Positions 11,800-25,187 are shown, counted from the stretch's first letter. The stretch: 64,000 nucleotides of DNA from Breviolum minutum Mf 1.05b.01 (GCA_000507305.1 DF239035.1:104501-168500); one strand, 5' to 3'. Numbers and translations: made by a program. The notes: generated by a model from the letters alone, not told the origin.

Positions 11800-14700
11800 G
11801 GTGTCTGTGGATTGGGGTAGCATGCCTCGTTCAGAAACAGGATTTGAAGGAAACTCAATGGCATCTTTGGACCTCAAGGCGAAGCCAGCAGTCTTTTTTG
11901 GGGGAAAAAAGGTTAAAGGAAAGGGAGACTCATTCTAAAGAAGGCAGAGATGGGGTCAAGCTACGGTTGATGGAAGAACTCCTGCGCCAGTTGATATGGT
12001 AAATATCCCAATTTACACGGTTTTATACATCCCAGGTGGTGCAGGATTTTTTCCTGCCATCAACAGTATCAATCTTAACTATTCCTATGATATACAATGT
12101 ATATCAATGTATCATGTATATGTAAGTTCTTTCAGGCATTCGAAGTCCACCAAGCTAACATATGACGGCTATACACTTTTCCCAAATTGGCTCAGGGTCA
12201 AGGCGTGTAGTTTTTTACTTCGTTTGGCCAGGTGTGTTGTTCTAAGTTTTACCCTTCAAATCTATAAGACTATATCCGGTAATTCTTTGTGACCTTTTTT
12301 TGGATAGTTATATAAGTGACCCTTTTAGAGATTAAGTGACCTCCAACTAGGGGAACAGAAGGTCACTTTGAATTGCCTGGTACTCATGAGTGACATCGGA
12401 CTGCTGCATCACCCCTGCGTGTGGGGCTACTGATCCACCGCGTCACAGGCTGGTTTGGCCGAGTTAGTTGGTACTGCCCTCTTGGTTTTCCTTGGCTGTG
12501 GCACCTTGATTGGCATTCCAGTATGGGATTTTTGGATTGTACATCACCAAGGGAGGGTTCAAACTTTTGAAACATCTAACATCCTTTACTGGCATGTGGA
12601 TATGTGAAGTTGTTTAAATAAATCATATTATATATACACGGTTTCTATAGTGGGTGTTTGACATGAATGAAGATTCAGACCAATGGCTTTTGTTCAGTGT
12701 TTACCCAGATGCATGATCTGTGCTTTGCGTCATGCTGGTACCTACAGTATATCTTCAGAAAGAAGCATTGCGCAGATGCTTCTCGTGATTCGCACTGAAA
12801 AAAAGACACATAGCTTGCAGCAGGAATAGGTGATCCTAAAATTGGAGTATGCATACATAATTACTTTTTTTTGGAACTGACTCCGCAGACGGATGATCTT
12901 GGGGTCATTGTGAGCCCATAGAAAGCCCAACAGACAGAAGCCACAGAACACTCAAGGACACAGGACACATGTTTCACTGGTGGAATGGCAACATCGCCGG
13001 TCAGCTTATCCCATTTTTGCACTTACATTAAGTTTAAACACGGTAACAAGTATCTATGTCCTTTTTTTGCTTTGTTTTCTCTCTACAAGGAGATGCGGAG
13101 AGATTTTGTGATACTTTCCGGAGGTTTTCATGTCAGAAGTAACGTGTTGGTTTTTTCACGCAGCTGTTAGCCAAAGGTTATGTTGCTGTGTTTAATTGAA
13201 TCTTTAATATATATATAATACTTGAATAGCTTTGGAATATTTAGGGCTTTGTATATTCAGGTGTGGCCTCTCTGAATGGAGCTGATACTGCTGAAAAGAA
13301 GCTCACCATTGCAATGGAATTTGGCTTGGGAGTAGCAGCTTCTTGCCTGTCATTTTTGTTGTTGTCCCGATTCATTTTAGAGATTTCACAGGCGTTTTTG
13401 CCCAAGGGGAGTTAGTCAAAACCTCTTTCAAAGGGGTTGTTATTTTTTTGATTGTTTCAAGGATTTCTGAATGGTAAGGATTCGGATTCTCCCCAAAGTA
13501 CCTCATGCAAAAACTTTTGGTCATGGTAGGCAGAGATCCACCTTCAAAAATTTGAGAGTCTCGTATGTTTGAGTTTGAGATTGAACGTGTTCCCTTCCAA
13601 AATCAGAAGAGAGGGACAAAATCGGCGAAGACAAATTTACCCACCCGAGGGATTGAAACATGGTTCACAAACCAGTTGTGTTTGTGCCCATCACTTCACA
13701 GGGCTATAGTGGTGATGTCAGCTAATGCGACGTGTTGCTTTGGCTCGGAAGCATTTTTGATGTAATAATACACTGGAAAGTAAAATAGCCTCCTCCATAA
13801 GTCCATCAGCAATGATTCCTCATGTTCATAGACACTCAATATTGATTTTCATGATGCCTCAAGCCTCAAATAATCACATGAATCTTCATGTATATAACTA
13901 TATAACAATTGATGTTCAAATGTCGGGTGAATTTTACAGTATTTTACGTTGTCATCATTTCACAAGTTGAAAAATCATCGCTTGTGGTGGAACATCTTGC
14001 AAAATCATCAAAATGCCAGGTTTTGGCCTATGCCACTGGTCACCATTCAGGTGGCCAGTTGAACCCTGCCGTGACGTTCTCGTCACTTGGAAGCTTTGTA
14101 CTGCTACCTACTGCCAAAGTGTATAGCCTGTAGATACAATGGATGTGAATGTTCATGAATACACAATTTGTATCAACTTATTTGAGAATATCAGAAGTCT
14201 CAATGCAAGAAAAAATCCGTTGCAGAAAAGATTGGACAAAACCGGAGATTGGGAGGATCGCAAGACTTTCAATGTGGAAATGTCACTTTGCTTTGTTTTT
14301 TGTTCTTCCTGTTCTTCCAGGGCGTGTTTGCAAAAGACGCTGCCAGTTTCTACAGATCCCTTTCTTTTTTAACGGGACTTAATGATGCTGCATGGGTAAT
14401 TTTGCGGATGTACATGAGGGTTTACATTTATACACATACAGTATTGTGTATCAGTTGCTGTTCTGATATTCGATCATTATATTAGGTCATATGATAGTCT
14501 TATCTTGGATTCGATTGTTTAGTATACTGATGTTATTGTGTTACACTTTTAAAATTAAGTGTTTCAATTGTGGTTCATTTTGCATCACTTTCTTTTGTAA
14601 TTTGATATCATGCTAACTTATTTCTACAGTAAGTATCTTATTCATTATTAGTTATCATATACGCATTTGCCGATCCTGGACCAAACAAAAGTTCTTTCGT

Positions 14701-17700
14701 TGGAACGGTATGACAGCCCCGAAGTTTAACAGCTCGCCCCTGAAAAATGATGCTTGGGAGATTAAATGTTCGTTTTGGGTTCCGGTAACTTTGTAGGGGC
14801 AAACATTTAAACTTCAGGTGGGTATTGTTTCTGTCGCACATCATTTGCAGCTCTGAGTGTGTGCATGTGCTGTGCAAATATATCGGACCGGTGCTGACTG
14901 ATATGTTCAGTTTTTGCCCGATGATATTGCATCAACACATTTACTGTACAACTTAAACACCCTGGCAGCCAAGTTCAAGATGAAAAGTTCATTAAAAAAC
15001 ATGCAGCCATGCAACTAATTATACCATTCCAGTTTACTGGAAATAGATCAATCATCAACTGCCAAATTAATCCAAATTACATGTTTGGTCTTAAAAGCTC
15101 CTTTTTTTTGTCACGGCAATCTCCCTGGGGTCACTCAGGTTGGTCATAGGGAAAGCGGTGTCTGTGGGCCAGGGCGTAGTAAACTTGGCTTGTCAAGTCA
15201 TGGGAAGTGTGCCTCGGACGTGGTTTGGGATTTTTTTTTTGAATAACATGAGTGATCCAGTGGTGTTTAGGACAGGTCCCAACCATGCTTCCCATTGCCC
15301 CAGGATGTTATTCCATAGACCTAAGGTGATACCAACAGAAGATCCAAAGAGAAGGGTAGGTGTGTTTTTCGTGGTTGGTGGTCATTCTCAGAGTTTGAGT
15401 TTTTGGGGAAATTTCTCGGTGCCACAACATGGGAGAGTTCTGAATTTCATGCTTCCCGGGATGTCAAGGGTTGATTTTTTGCTTCGGAAATTCATCTTTG
15501 AAGAGAACAAGGTTGCCACATAGGTGTTTCCAAAAATAGGGGTATCCCAAAATGGACGGTTTATAATGGAAAACCCGATTGAAATAGATGATTTGGGGGT
15601 ACCACTATTTTTGGAAACATCCACATGAATTTTAGTATTCATTTTATTTGGAATGAGGACCCAACCCAAGTCATTTCATATTTTCATATTGCTAGCCGAT
15701 TCATCATGTCTTACCGTATCATGTTTTCTAGATTTCATTTGATACGGATGGTTTCTCTATGTAATGACATGTAAGAGGTACCTGGGTTCAACATGGCTCA
15801 AGTATGGGGGATCAAAATCATTCCACGGTGTTTTTGCTTGTTATGTTGCTTGTGTTTCGCAGTTCCGAATGAAAACGTTGTTGGTTTCTTTTGAGGAACA
15901 TTTGTCAGTTCAGTTCATCCGATTTTTGTACTACAGTAGGAGCCTTTATGAAGTGGAGGTGTACTGTCCCTGAGTTTTCACAGCTCGCCCTTGAAAATCG
16001 AGGTTGTCGGAGCCACCGTTTTGGCGGTCATGATCCCTTGTGACAAGGCATGTGGGCCCCATGGACGGAAATGTGGGGGATCTTGCTTAATCATGCAATG
16101 TAGCGGAATGGTGCTATAGTCAGTACCTGATATTCTGTTGTGTGAAATTGTATACTGTCTTTAGATGTTCACTTGCATCAATACTACTAGTATAGGACTA
16201 TGTATATGTCTTTTATTTGTGATATACAGAGAGGCCGAGTATACCTACTGTGAGTATGATAGATATGTTTATTTAGACAACACATATGCAACATATCCTT
16301 GCTATGCCGCAACGATGTTGCAGCCCTCATGATCCTTGAAAATGCTTGATCGATGTGCCCACGGGAGCCAGCACTGAATCAAGAGACTTGTTTTTTTCGA
16401 CCCTTCATAGACCACCATGGCCACGGCTCTGATTGTTACAACATGTAGAGGAATAGACTTAAGACCAAGTAGGCCATTGCAGGCCAAGAATACTGGAAAA
16501 TCAGTGGAAAAAAAACGCCGTACAAACGTGGACTTTGCCGGATGGAACGGAGGGTTTTCGCAGCAGACCTCTTTGTGTAGAACTCACTTCGATTTCGATG
16601 GATCCACTCAATCCCCTTGAGCAAAACAGCTGGAGCAAAGAAATTTCCCACCTTTCTGAGGCAAGAAGATCTGTAAGCCTGTAAGCAAATGTGGTTCAAA
16701 ATGGTTGTAGACCATTTGGGGAGGATCACTACTCACTTCACTCATACCGGGCGTTGATGCCTCTGTCTCCAGGATATGACTACAAGTTTAGCGTCAAATG
16801 CGATTTCCCCAGGTGGGACCCGGCCAGACGGGCGGACCGCCCCCAAGATGGTGAAATGCAAAACGAATGTTCATCTTTAGGTGGAAAGATAGGGCAATCT
16901 CATGGAAAGATTTGTTTATGGAATTTGCAGGGTATGCGGTATATTTGTTTGTTGTTTGTCTCCAGCTAGAAAGTCAGGCCAATTTCATGGTCCCTCACCC
17001 ACCACCACCAAGAAGTAGAGAAATGTTGTTTATCAATAGATGACTTCTATTTGAGTTTGTTGGCAAGAAACCAAATTTCCTTTGGATGCAGTTTTCTGAC
17101 GTTGATGTTTACACCCGTCAAAAGACAGAATAACGTGCCAGTCACATGTTTGCCAGCAGAATAGTTCTTTTCAATTGTTCTTCCGGTGATCTTCAGGAGG
17201 AGTTGAATTCTATCAGTGTCTTTGTACGCCAACTACTGACAGAAATCCTAAGTTTTGATTTGTGGGCAAACCAATAGGATCCCAATCTTCATATCCATGG
17301 AACATCCGCAAAATCTATTACTGTAGTTTTACCTACTTTCAAGCATGTTTAGGTACTGCTGTCATGTTTGAAGATTGTGTGGGTGGGTGGACAACACATG
17401 TTCCTTGATACTCCATGTAAGGATGGCCTACTTTGGTTGCATTGTAGATAAACGATTGATTTTTGTTATCATCATAGCGTTTTTAATCACTCTTTCTATC
17501 ATGTCACGCACGATGTGAATGAAAGGATATGGTCTTGGCCATGCCATATTTGGAGCTGCTTGGTGAAAAACTGGGCATGAAAACAAACACAGCGGTCAGG
17601 AGGGATTTTTTTCAGTTGCAGTTCTCAAGCTGGAAAGGGTAGCGATTGTTGCTTCTGAACAATTCTGAGACACAATAGATTACAGATTAAACAGTTTGAA

Positions 17701-20156
17701 CCGTTCTACTAGTGCCCTTAGGCCCGCCTTATAGCCCTTAGATTTTATCAAGCAAATTTGTTTTGCCCCTTTAACCAATGGAGAGAGACTCGCAAATCCA
17801 CAAGTTGTGTTGAGATGTTCGGCAGCCCCAGGAAGCCATTGGAACTTTTCTGCTATGTTTCACAGTTTGGGAAACAGCAGTTTCTTGGTCCAACAAACAA
17901 AAAAGGAGGATTTTTTGAAAAAAACAGGAGGTTTCTTCTTGAGCCTTGGTTGTTTTTTTTCGATGGGGTGGAACAGCTGGAGATTATCGTCCATGGTTGT
18001 CATCGATCCTATCAGCTCAATCAAGCGGTTAGTACTTATATAAGCCCTTGGATGTAGGAACGCTCAACTAAAATAACAGGAGTGTTGAGATCAAAGCGAT
18101 CCGGGGTCCGAAGCATAGGTTCTTTTTCCTTTTTGAAATTTCGAATTCAGGTCAATTTGGTTCCTACTTTTGAAACATGGAAACATCTTTGCAGTCTTTG
18201 AGGGTTCCCGGGTTACTATCATGATCATTCAGAAGGGGATTCATGTTTGGATTCCAATGGAGTCAAAGGATATTGGCCCATGCACTGTATGTATGATCGG
18301 ATCATCCTTAAATATGATCTTAGATGTTACAACTCAGGAAATAGGTTTGCTGCATGAGTTGGATTCCAGTTTTTTTTAACCGATAATATCTATCGAGTCT
18401 ATCAGTGATGCACATCTTGTTGTGTCGGAATATATACTATACACATACATAAATAATATACATGATATTTGTTTTTGCATCTATCTATAAAATAGATATA
18501 GCTTCCATCCAAGTCGTTGACAAATTACCAGCAATGGTGTCAGATCCAAGCAACACAGAGAAGAACTACCAAGGTCATCTCCAAGTCACAGTGTGGTAAG
18601 AATGCTTGCTTGGCGTTTCTTGGCGAAACAAACTTCGAGAAAGTCAAAGTTAAGTTGGGAGGATTGGGTGTAAACATGCAACTACATGTTTGGTTTGTTG
18701 TGTTCCTTCTGAATTCCTAGAAAGACTGTGTTTAGGGTCTGTTCAAGGTGTGTACACACTACATCGTGGTGGTTTTTGAAATGTATTTAGATATAACAAC
18801 GTTTTCTCATTTTGTGACATGTTGGAAATGTTGCACCAGCGTTTGTACCAATGGCATTCTATCCTGTCGAAGGACAACATTGAAGAAAAACCAGTAGAAT
18901 CAATAGCATCAGGAAGATCACACCCAGCAGCAAGAAAGGGGCACTTCTAGAATCTGTGGATTCGTAATTTCTTGCGTGTAATTATGTCACGTTGCGTAGG
19001 TGCATAGGTGACCTGAGTGTGGATTTAACTGAATTTAACATGGTACTCGTATTTCTACAGATTATTTGACCATCCGTGAGATTTGATTTGCCCTTATGCG
19101 AATTGCTTCCCAAGATCGTCTGCAAAGATGTGTATATATCTTTCATTTTGCGGTATATAAGATGTAGCTGGATATGAATGGATATGATGATTTGGGTACT
19201 GCGCCTCAGTGGAAAACATGGCTTGGTGATCTCGTCAACGTTGGTGCTCACAGCTGAACTCTGGGAATTTGCGTGACACAAAGTCACTATATACTGAGTA
19301 ATGTAAAGCCATATATTTCATTTTTTGTGTAATTGTCTGAAATAATACTTGCACCATTCATAGGATCTTTCGACTTCCAAAGAGACAGAGCAGTTGAAAC
19401 CATCAAATATTTAATGAAACTGTTTGGTACTATGAAAGTGTGTTTTGTATTGTTGTGTATACATATTTGAGCTTTATTTTTTTTAAATATATACCTGAAA
19501 GATACTCCAGTGCATCTATGTCGGTTGGTAAATGCCCTACAGCCATCATCAGGATCGGAGGATCAGTGATGATCTCGGTGTGCTTGTTGATTCCAGTCCC
19601 TTGGAAGTATACTGTATGTTGAATGGATGTTTGAAGTATGATTAATGCTTGACCCTACAAACAACTTTGAAGCTGATTGTTGTCAAATGGTTGAAAAAGA
19701 AGCAACCCAGCAACACCGAGCCCTGGTTCAGGTTGTAGGGCGCTCTTTGAACACTACAAGTACTGACCAAAATACATCAACATACTATGGAAAATGCAAG
19801 GCGTAAGTTCGGGTAGCACTTCTCAAAAGGTTTGCCAGTTCACCGTTCCAGCAACAGATTTCTTCAATGCTTCCAAGTTGTTCTGAACATGTATTTTTCA
19901 ATGGGTCTCATGCCGGTAGTTCATTTTCCCACAATAATCAATATTTATTTCCGTGAATAGGGAAGAGGCATGACCTCACCCCAAAAGAAAGTTCACTCAA
20001 AGTACAACGATCCTTTTTTGCGGTTTGCGGGTTGTAATTCAAATTTCTCCAAACGAGAAAAAACCCATTCTGCTCGGAAGTTTTGCTCAAAGGTCACAGG
20101 TTGCTCCATCAATCCTGCACGTTCTTTGGGACCAGCAGTTGTGAATGCCCTTCGAG
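11800..20156 (+). CDS. Aquaporin (MIP family) paralog B, multi-exon, partial
   Basis: Second tandem aquaporin. Proposed exons: 11800-11878, 12449-12500, 13261-13337, 14020-14081, 15139-15208, 16003-16047, 16773-16812, 17832-17879, 18574-18614, 19553-19595, 20093-20156. Motifs are TM1 AELVGTALLVFLGC, loop B GHHSGGQLNPAVT, VVNLACQVMG, TM4 VVGATVLAVMIPCDK, DMTTSLASN, EAIGTFLLCFTVWETA and loop E GCSINPARSLGPA. Both NPA boxes are intact. Donors are GC, GC, GC, GT, GT, GC, GT, GT, GT, GT and GC. The 89 bp exon of paralogs A and C is split here into 48 + 41 bp by a private intron (17880-18573). A short exon joining 16812 to 17832 is unresolved; a candidate ends at about 17808 but would leave an intron of only 22-25 nt. 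In-frame ATG at 11822 is a possible start. The exon after loop E was not found before paralog C begins. The family call is secure; the missing exons make this model partial. Confidence 0.88.
11961..12069. mobile_element. Family C hairpin element
   Basis: Left GGTTGATGGAAGAACTCCTG and right GGTGCAGGATT...CATCAACAGTAT are inverted. The inner core GTTTTATACATCCCAGGTGG is shared with the copy at 28268. It lies in the first intron of aquaporin B. Confidence 0.7.
15522..15622. mobile_element. Family B hairpin element with ACAT duplication
   Basis: Ends AGGTGTTTCCAAAAATAG and CTATTTTTGGAAACATCC are inverted. The flanks are ACAT on both sides (15518-15521 and 15623-15626), a 4 bp target-site duplication. 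It lies in an intron of aquaporin B, reverse in orientation to the other two copies. Confidence 0.75.
17880..18573 (+). other. Paralog-B-specific intron in the EAIGTF exon
   Basis: A GT...AG intron of 694 bp splits an exon that is a single 89 bp block in paralogs A and C. The two parts (48 + 41 bp) add up to exactly 89 bp and give ETA then VISKSQCGKNACLA, the same length as A's ETAVSTVASSGKNSCLV segment. No family A-E hairpin was recognised inside it. Confidence 0.78.
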
Positions 20157-20739
20157 GCAAGTTTTTTTTGATTTTAGACAGCTGAGAAAAAAAATATATG
20201 ATGGAGTTGCCATGGCATTTTTGAATGCGAGACCGTTTTTTTTTTGCTGTGTAGTCTGTTTATGGCTGGTTGCAGTTTGACAGCATGAACACGACAATAT
20301 CAGAGATTTTCGCGTGTGCAGGATGTGACAACTATACTTCTGGAGGACTGCAAGATTTGTGGATCATGCAACTTATCAGAAGCATTCCCTGTTGGTTTGA
20401 CCAGTGGATTTATTAGCTTTGATCAAGTTGTGTTGAAACTTTGTAGTGAGGAAGGCAATTCACAAGTTTTGATTCGCAGCAAAACAAGGATATTTACTCG
20501 AATTGAATTGTATACAAAATTTGCTGTTACATCATTTGACATGATAAGTGGGTGTGTGTGTGTGCAATATGTTACTATCGTTACTATCATTATTAGCATT
20601 GTCATCGTTGTTCCACATGTTTTTTCACATACAATACATATATATATATATTATAGTCATCTATAGGTATAACATATATATATATATGTATATATATATA
20701 TGATGTATAACATATATAATCCCCAAGAATCCCTAGAAA

Positions 20740-20990
20740 ACACCCCATAAATGCCTACCGGGTTTCCCCTGGGAAAGGGGTTTCTCCCAACCCCATTGAA
20801 AAACGCCACCGAGGTGGGTGGGACCTTGCCTCGGTGGTGGTGTGGCGGCATTTGCACGGAAACCCCTTTCCTTGTCACTTGGGAGCCGATCTTTTTGTTT
20901 TTTCCCTAGTCTTCCAAATACCTGCTGAGAAGGTGTTTTAGGTGTGTTTTTTGGGTCCAAATACCTCCTCACCAGGTGTTTGGAAGCCTA
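20740..20990 (-). repeat. Dispersed repeat F, copy 2
   Basis: GC-richer block between aquaporins B and C, with minus-strand peptide AATPPPRQGPTHLGGVF related to copy 1. It also has several CACC/GGTG palindromic motifs. Confidence 0.4.
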
Positions 20991-21585
20991 GGGTTTGAAC
21001 AAAAAACACCAGGGGGGGGCATGACTTGAATGAATTTTGCATGGCATGAATGAATTTTGTGGATAATTTGAAGATGAAAATCAAAAGCAACACATTTATT
21101 TAAAAAAGTGATTGACCAAGAAAAGGCATTGAAGACTATGTTGAATGATAAGTTGATTACTGGCAGGTTGTGAATCTTGGAGAAACCTTTTTACATGCTA
21201 TCCTTCACTATTTTGACTAGCTGACTAGTCCATCCTGCACATTCGCTGTTCTAGCCGGAAGCTTTTGAGGTACGTGTGATACGCGTTGGTTTTGGTTCTA
21301 CCGTCATACACATCTAGATAGTATTCATTCATGCCTTCTCAGCACAGTTGGACCCCCTGTCCCTTAGAATTTAGTTCAACCCCTACTGTAACCCTTTTTT
21401 AACTGTTTGAAGAAGGTGTTGTCAGTGAAAGAGGTCATCAGGATGCTGAAATCGAACTGAATGATGATGGATGAATACGCTCAAGACATGTTTAGTTTTT
21501 CTCCATGGGTGGCAATGTCTTTTTGCTTGAGTCGGGGACCTGAACAGGTCTAGGATACCTAATCCTGGATGCGTAGGTACTAAAG

Positions 21586-21670
21586 TTCCCTTCAAATATT
21601 CCATTATATTCCCACGAGTAACATAAGATTGACTTTTGACTGATTCATGATGGGAATATTTGAAGGTATC
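21586..21670. repeat. Inverted repeat
   Basis: TTCCCTTCAAATATTCC is followed about 45 bp later by its inverse GGGAATATTTGAAGG. It does not match families A-E. Confidence 0.5.
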
Positions 21671-21923
21671 CCTTTCTAGGGATAGTAGATAGGTATCATA
21701 ATATCATCTAGGTATCCCTTCCTACATAGGATTCATGAACAGCATCAAGGTTGGGTGGTCCAATGTTTCATTGCCCACTGGCCATCCGCAGCCCAGGGAG
21801 CCTTTGGAAGAATCACCACCAGGATCTCCTGTTCCTACCGATTGAGAGGCGACGCAGTGGCGCAACGCGGAATCGTTGTTGGAACACTGGAACGTTGTTG
21901 AATCATAAGTTTAACCCATGAAG

Positions 21924-21995
21924 GATCCATGGGACGAACGGTATATTTACCTACATGAATGGTTGATTTTTATGGTAAATGTAGGGACATATGCC
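21924..21995. mobile_element. Family D element, truncated
   Basis: GGATCCATGGGACGAACGG followed by TATATTTACCTACATGAATG and an inverted ATGTAGGGACATATGCC. The right outer end is missing. Confidence 0.4.
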
Positions 21996-22117
21996 ATTCC
22001 CATCGATTCGATGAGTAAGGAAACAATCAACAAGTCGACAGCATGAGTGGACAAAAAATGTATGAACTTGTGACAACATGTAACAACGAAGTCTGCAGAA
22101 TTATTTCCATGAAGAGT

Positions 22118-22222
22118 TACCCTCCCTGAAACTAATATAGCCAGTGAAAATAGGCCTTCCCGAAAGGAAACTAGTCTTCAAACCATCCATTTTCAGGGGC
22201 TATGTTAGTTTCAGGGAGGGTA
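22118..22222. mobile_element. Family A hairpin element, well preserved
   Basis: Ends TACCCTCCCTGAAACTAATA and the inverted TTAGTTTCAGGGAGGGTA are nearly perfect. It could fold into a long hairpin. The TA ends suggest a Tc1/mariner-like miniature element. Confidence 0.72.
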
Positions 22223-22913
22223 ATTCGTTCTATGATTTTTCTCAAATCCTCACCGAAACTTGATGGGGATCCGCCTTTGGCTTCTGACCAGGTTGTTGTT
22301 GATGAGGAAAAGTGGTCCCAGGAAGGGCCTAAAGTTGGGCCTTTCGATAGATTTACGGATCTCTGAGAGTGAAGATGACAAGATTTGATAAGTTCAGGAC
22401 CTAGGAGGATGTATAGTTAGACTATAGATATTGGTTTCAAGCATCTTTTTGTGTGATCACAATATGGGGAACTTGGAGCCTCGCATGTGACAAATTGTTC
22501 AATTTGAATGCAAACACTGCCACGCATCTACTACAAATCTAAAACATGTGCTGTATATACATACATGGGAAAAAAAACAAAACATTCACTCCTTCAACAT
22601 GTCAGATATTTTGTAAGTTTAGATTTTTTAGATCATCTTTGTCTTGGCTTGACGGCTTGACGGCGATCCACTTGTCACTTTGGAGATCCGGCAGCTGCCT
22701 TGGCCACAACCGCACCCCATTTTGGGGTCGTGTAGGATGCCAAGGCCACGGGCCGCATCCAACCGGCCAAAGGGGGTTTGCGGTAGCAGCTACAAATGCT
22801 GGAAACCTTGCCTGATAGTGAAGTCTTGAACGGATCCTGCAGCAAAACGCAGGAGAGGAATATGGGCATTATGGGCCACTATGTGCAGGATTTAATTTGT
22901 CCTTCCACTAGTG

Positions 22914-23022
22914 ATACTGTTGATGGAAGAAATCCTGCACAAGTTGGTAGATAGTTTATCCCACTATTGACATTGTTTTTGACGTACCAGGTGGTTAGCC
23001 GGATTTCGTCCATCAACGGTAT
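22914..23022. mobile_element. Family C hairpin element, diverged
   Basis: ATACTGTTGATGGAAGAAAT at the left and CGTCCATCAACGGTAT at the right are inverted. No clean flanking duplication. Confidence 0.6.
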
Positions 23023-23720
23023 CACATCCTAAATTCCACATTAACCAAAACCAGCGTCTATGAAACACGGGTGGCCTTTGGTCTCACAACTTCACATGAA
23101 TGGACTCCGAATAACGATGGGAAAATGATAGATTGAAAGATGAAATCTGACATCATTGAAATGATACATCCTTCATCATCCTTCATTTTTTTTGCTTCGC
23201 AGTGTTTTTGTTGCTGTGTTTTTTTTGCACAGCAAACAATTACAGCAAACAAAATTGTTTTCAATGTCTGTAAATCAGAGCAAGAAAATGACTTGGAATG
23301 GCCTCAAGGGTCCAACAGGCAGCTGATTGATCTGATTGCCACCTGCCTTGGAAGAGGCATTGGGAACGGTAATCGGTAATCGTTTTTTTTGAAGCGTAAA
23401 CAGGGCTGAGTTTTTAAGTGGACCAGAGGGTTCGGTAAGCAAGATTTCTACAAGGTATTTACTATACATAGTATTTGTTTACGCAACTTCATGCACAATG
23501 TAATTAATGTTGTGCGGAACTTATATGAGATATATAATTATATATGACATATTTATATATTTATACAAATATCAGGATCCTAGCTGAGCCAATATTTATC
23601 GAAAAAGGATTCAACAGCATTACATTTCTTGAACCCATCTGGCACGACGCAGCCTTGGCGTTGGAAGGTTCTCCACAAAAAAATCTGAAAGTGGCAATGC
23701 ATGCAGTAATACATCATCAT

Positions 23721-23815
23721 ACCCCATAGGATCCATGTATGGTATATTTACCTACATTTAGTTGATTTTTATGGTAAATGTAGGTAAATATACCATACAT
23801 GGATCCTTTGGGTAC
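23721..23815. mobile_element. Family D hairpin element, near-perfect palindrome
   Basis: The left arm ATGGTATATTTACCTACATT is matched by the inverted ATGTAGGTAAATATACCAT, with GGATCC near both ends. It abuts and shares a few bases with the family C element starting at 23812. Confidence 0.72.
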
Positions 23816-23936
23816 TGTTGATGGAAGAAATCCGGCTAACCAGTTGATATGGTAAATGTCCCCATTATTTACAGGGTTTTATCATGTTTTATACATCCAA
23901 CCGGTGGTTGTTTGGGGTTTCTGAACCATCAACAGT
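23812..23936. mobile_element. Family C element joined to a family D element
   Basis: Begins TACTGTTGATGGAAGAAATC and ends GAACCATCAACAGT. It starts inside the GGGTAC end of the family D copy, so the two form a compound unit. Confidence 0.62.
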
Positions 23937-25103
23937 CGTTCGGGCAGGGCCAAGTGTCATGACGCAACTCACCTCATTTCAAGTGATTCTGTAAAATGGT
24001 TGGAGGTACCCAATGATCGATTTATTTCACCTTGGGGAATCATTATATCTATATATATATAGTTCCTGTGCTTTAAAGAGATTCTTGTCAAGTTTTACTT
24101 TCAAAACTAATGGGTTTTGGCAGATGTGTTCCTTTGGGTTTCAATCATTTCCCACATGCAAAAGGCCTTTGTAGTGGTGATACATTTGTTTGTATCTGTT
24201 GCAGAATGTCATATTGACTTTTTACTGATTCAAAACAGATACTGCCGACTGAAAGGGAAGTTTCTGGAAGCTATGCTGCTGGTCGTGTGATGGCTATTGC
24301 ATTTTCCGTAGCCTAAAATACAAGTTAAGAGTTCAAAATATCATAATCTTAGTCGTAGTCTTATTGTGGGTTTTTCTGTACAGATGCCCATGCCAGACAC
24401 GCCTGTGAAACCATATAAAGAAAACACTCTGATTTTTCAAGAAACGTGGAGAAAGTTGTGACGCAGTCATCATTAATTAAGCTGCACGGCAAGTTTGAAT
24501 GGTTACTCACCATGGAAAACATTTACTCTGCCTTTGGCTGTCGCATGTTGTGTAAGCTGTCATCCTTCAAAGGAGGAGGTCTCGAAGGGCAGGAGCTTTC
24601 CAGTAAACCCAGGAAACCTGGGACAATAAGAGATGAAAGTGAAACAGTTACCACAGTTTTGATTTTTAATCTGTTCAACTTGATTGGCAACATGACACTT
24701 GATATTTTGATGTATTTTGTCTATATACTTTATGTGTGCCTAAACCTACCATGATATCAAAATGACCTTGTATATTTCAACCTTTCGATTGTTGTTTTGT
24801 TCTGCTGGACTCACGGGGAAGGTATCGATGTCCGATTGCTTTACACCAATCAGTCCCAGTTTTCAGCAGAACATTGTGTGTCATGGAGCAAGGGTATATC
24901 GAAACATTCCAGAAATTTGACCGGATAAGTAGATGTGTTTGATCATTCAGTATTTCTTTGCCAAAGTTGAAGTAGCTATACTCCATGAGGACAAGAATTT
25001 ATGTTGTTTATATTTTTTCGGGCTGATATAAACCTAACTTCAACAGTTGGGCTAGCAGCGGATCGAATTAGGAAGCCCATTTTCAGTGGCCAGTGTTGAA
25101 TGA

Positions 25104-25111
25104 TCAACAAG

Positions 25112-25149
<38 letters not shown>

Positions 25150-25187
25150 CCACCACAACCACAACCACAACAAGAACAACAAGAACA
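25104..25187. repeat. (AAC)n microsatellite
   Basis: CAA/AAC trinucleotide tract with GAA and CCA interruptions. Confidence 0.95.

Noticed and set aside
22650..22830. GC-richer patch reading GDPAAALATTAPHFGVV as a C-terminal aquaporin exon
   Set aside because: Resemblance to the C-terminal exon of paralog C is too weak, and the acceptor and phase do not fit.
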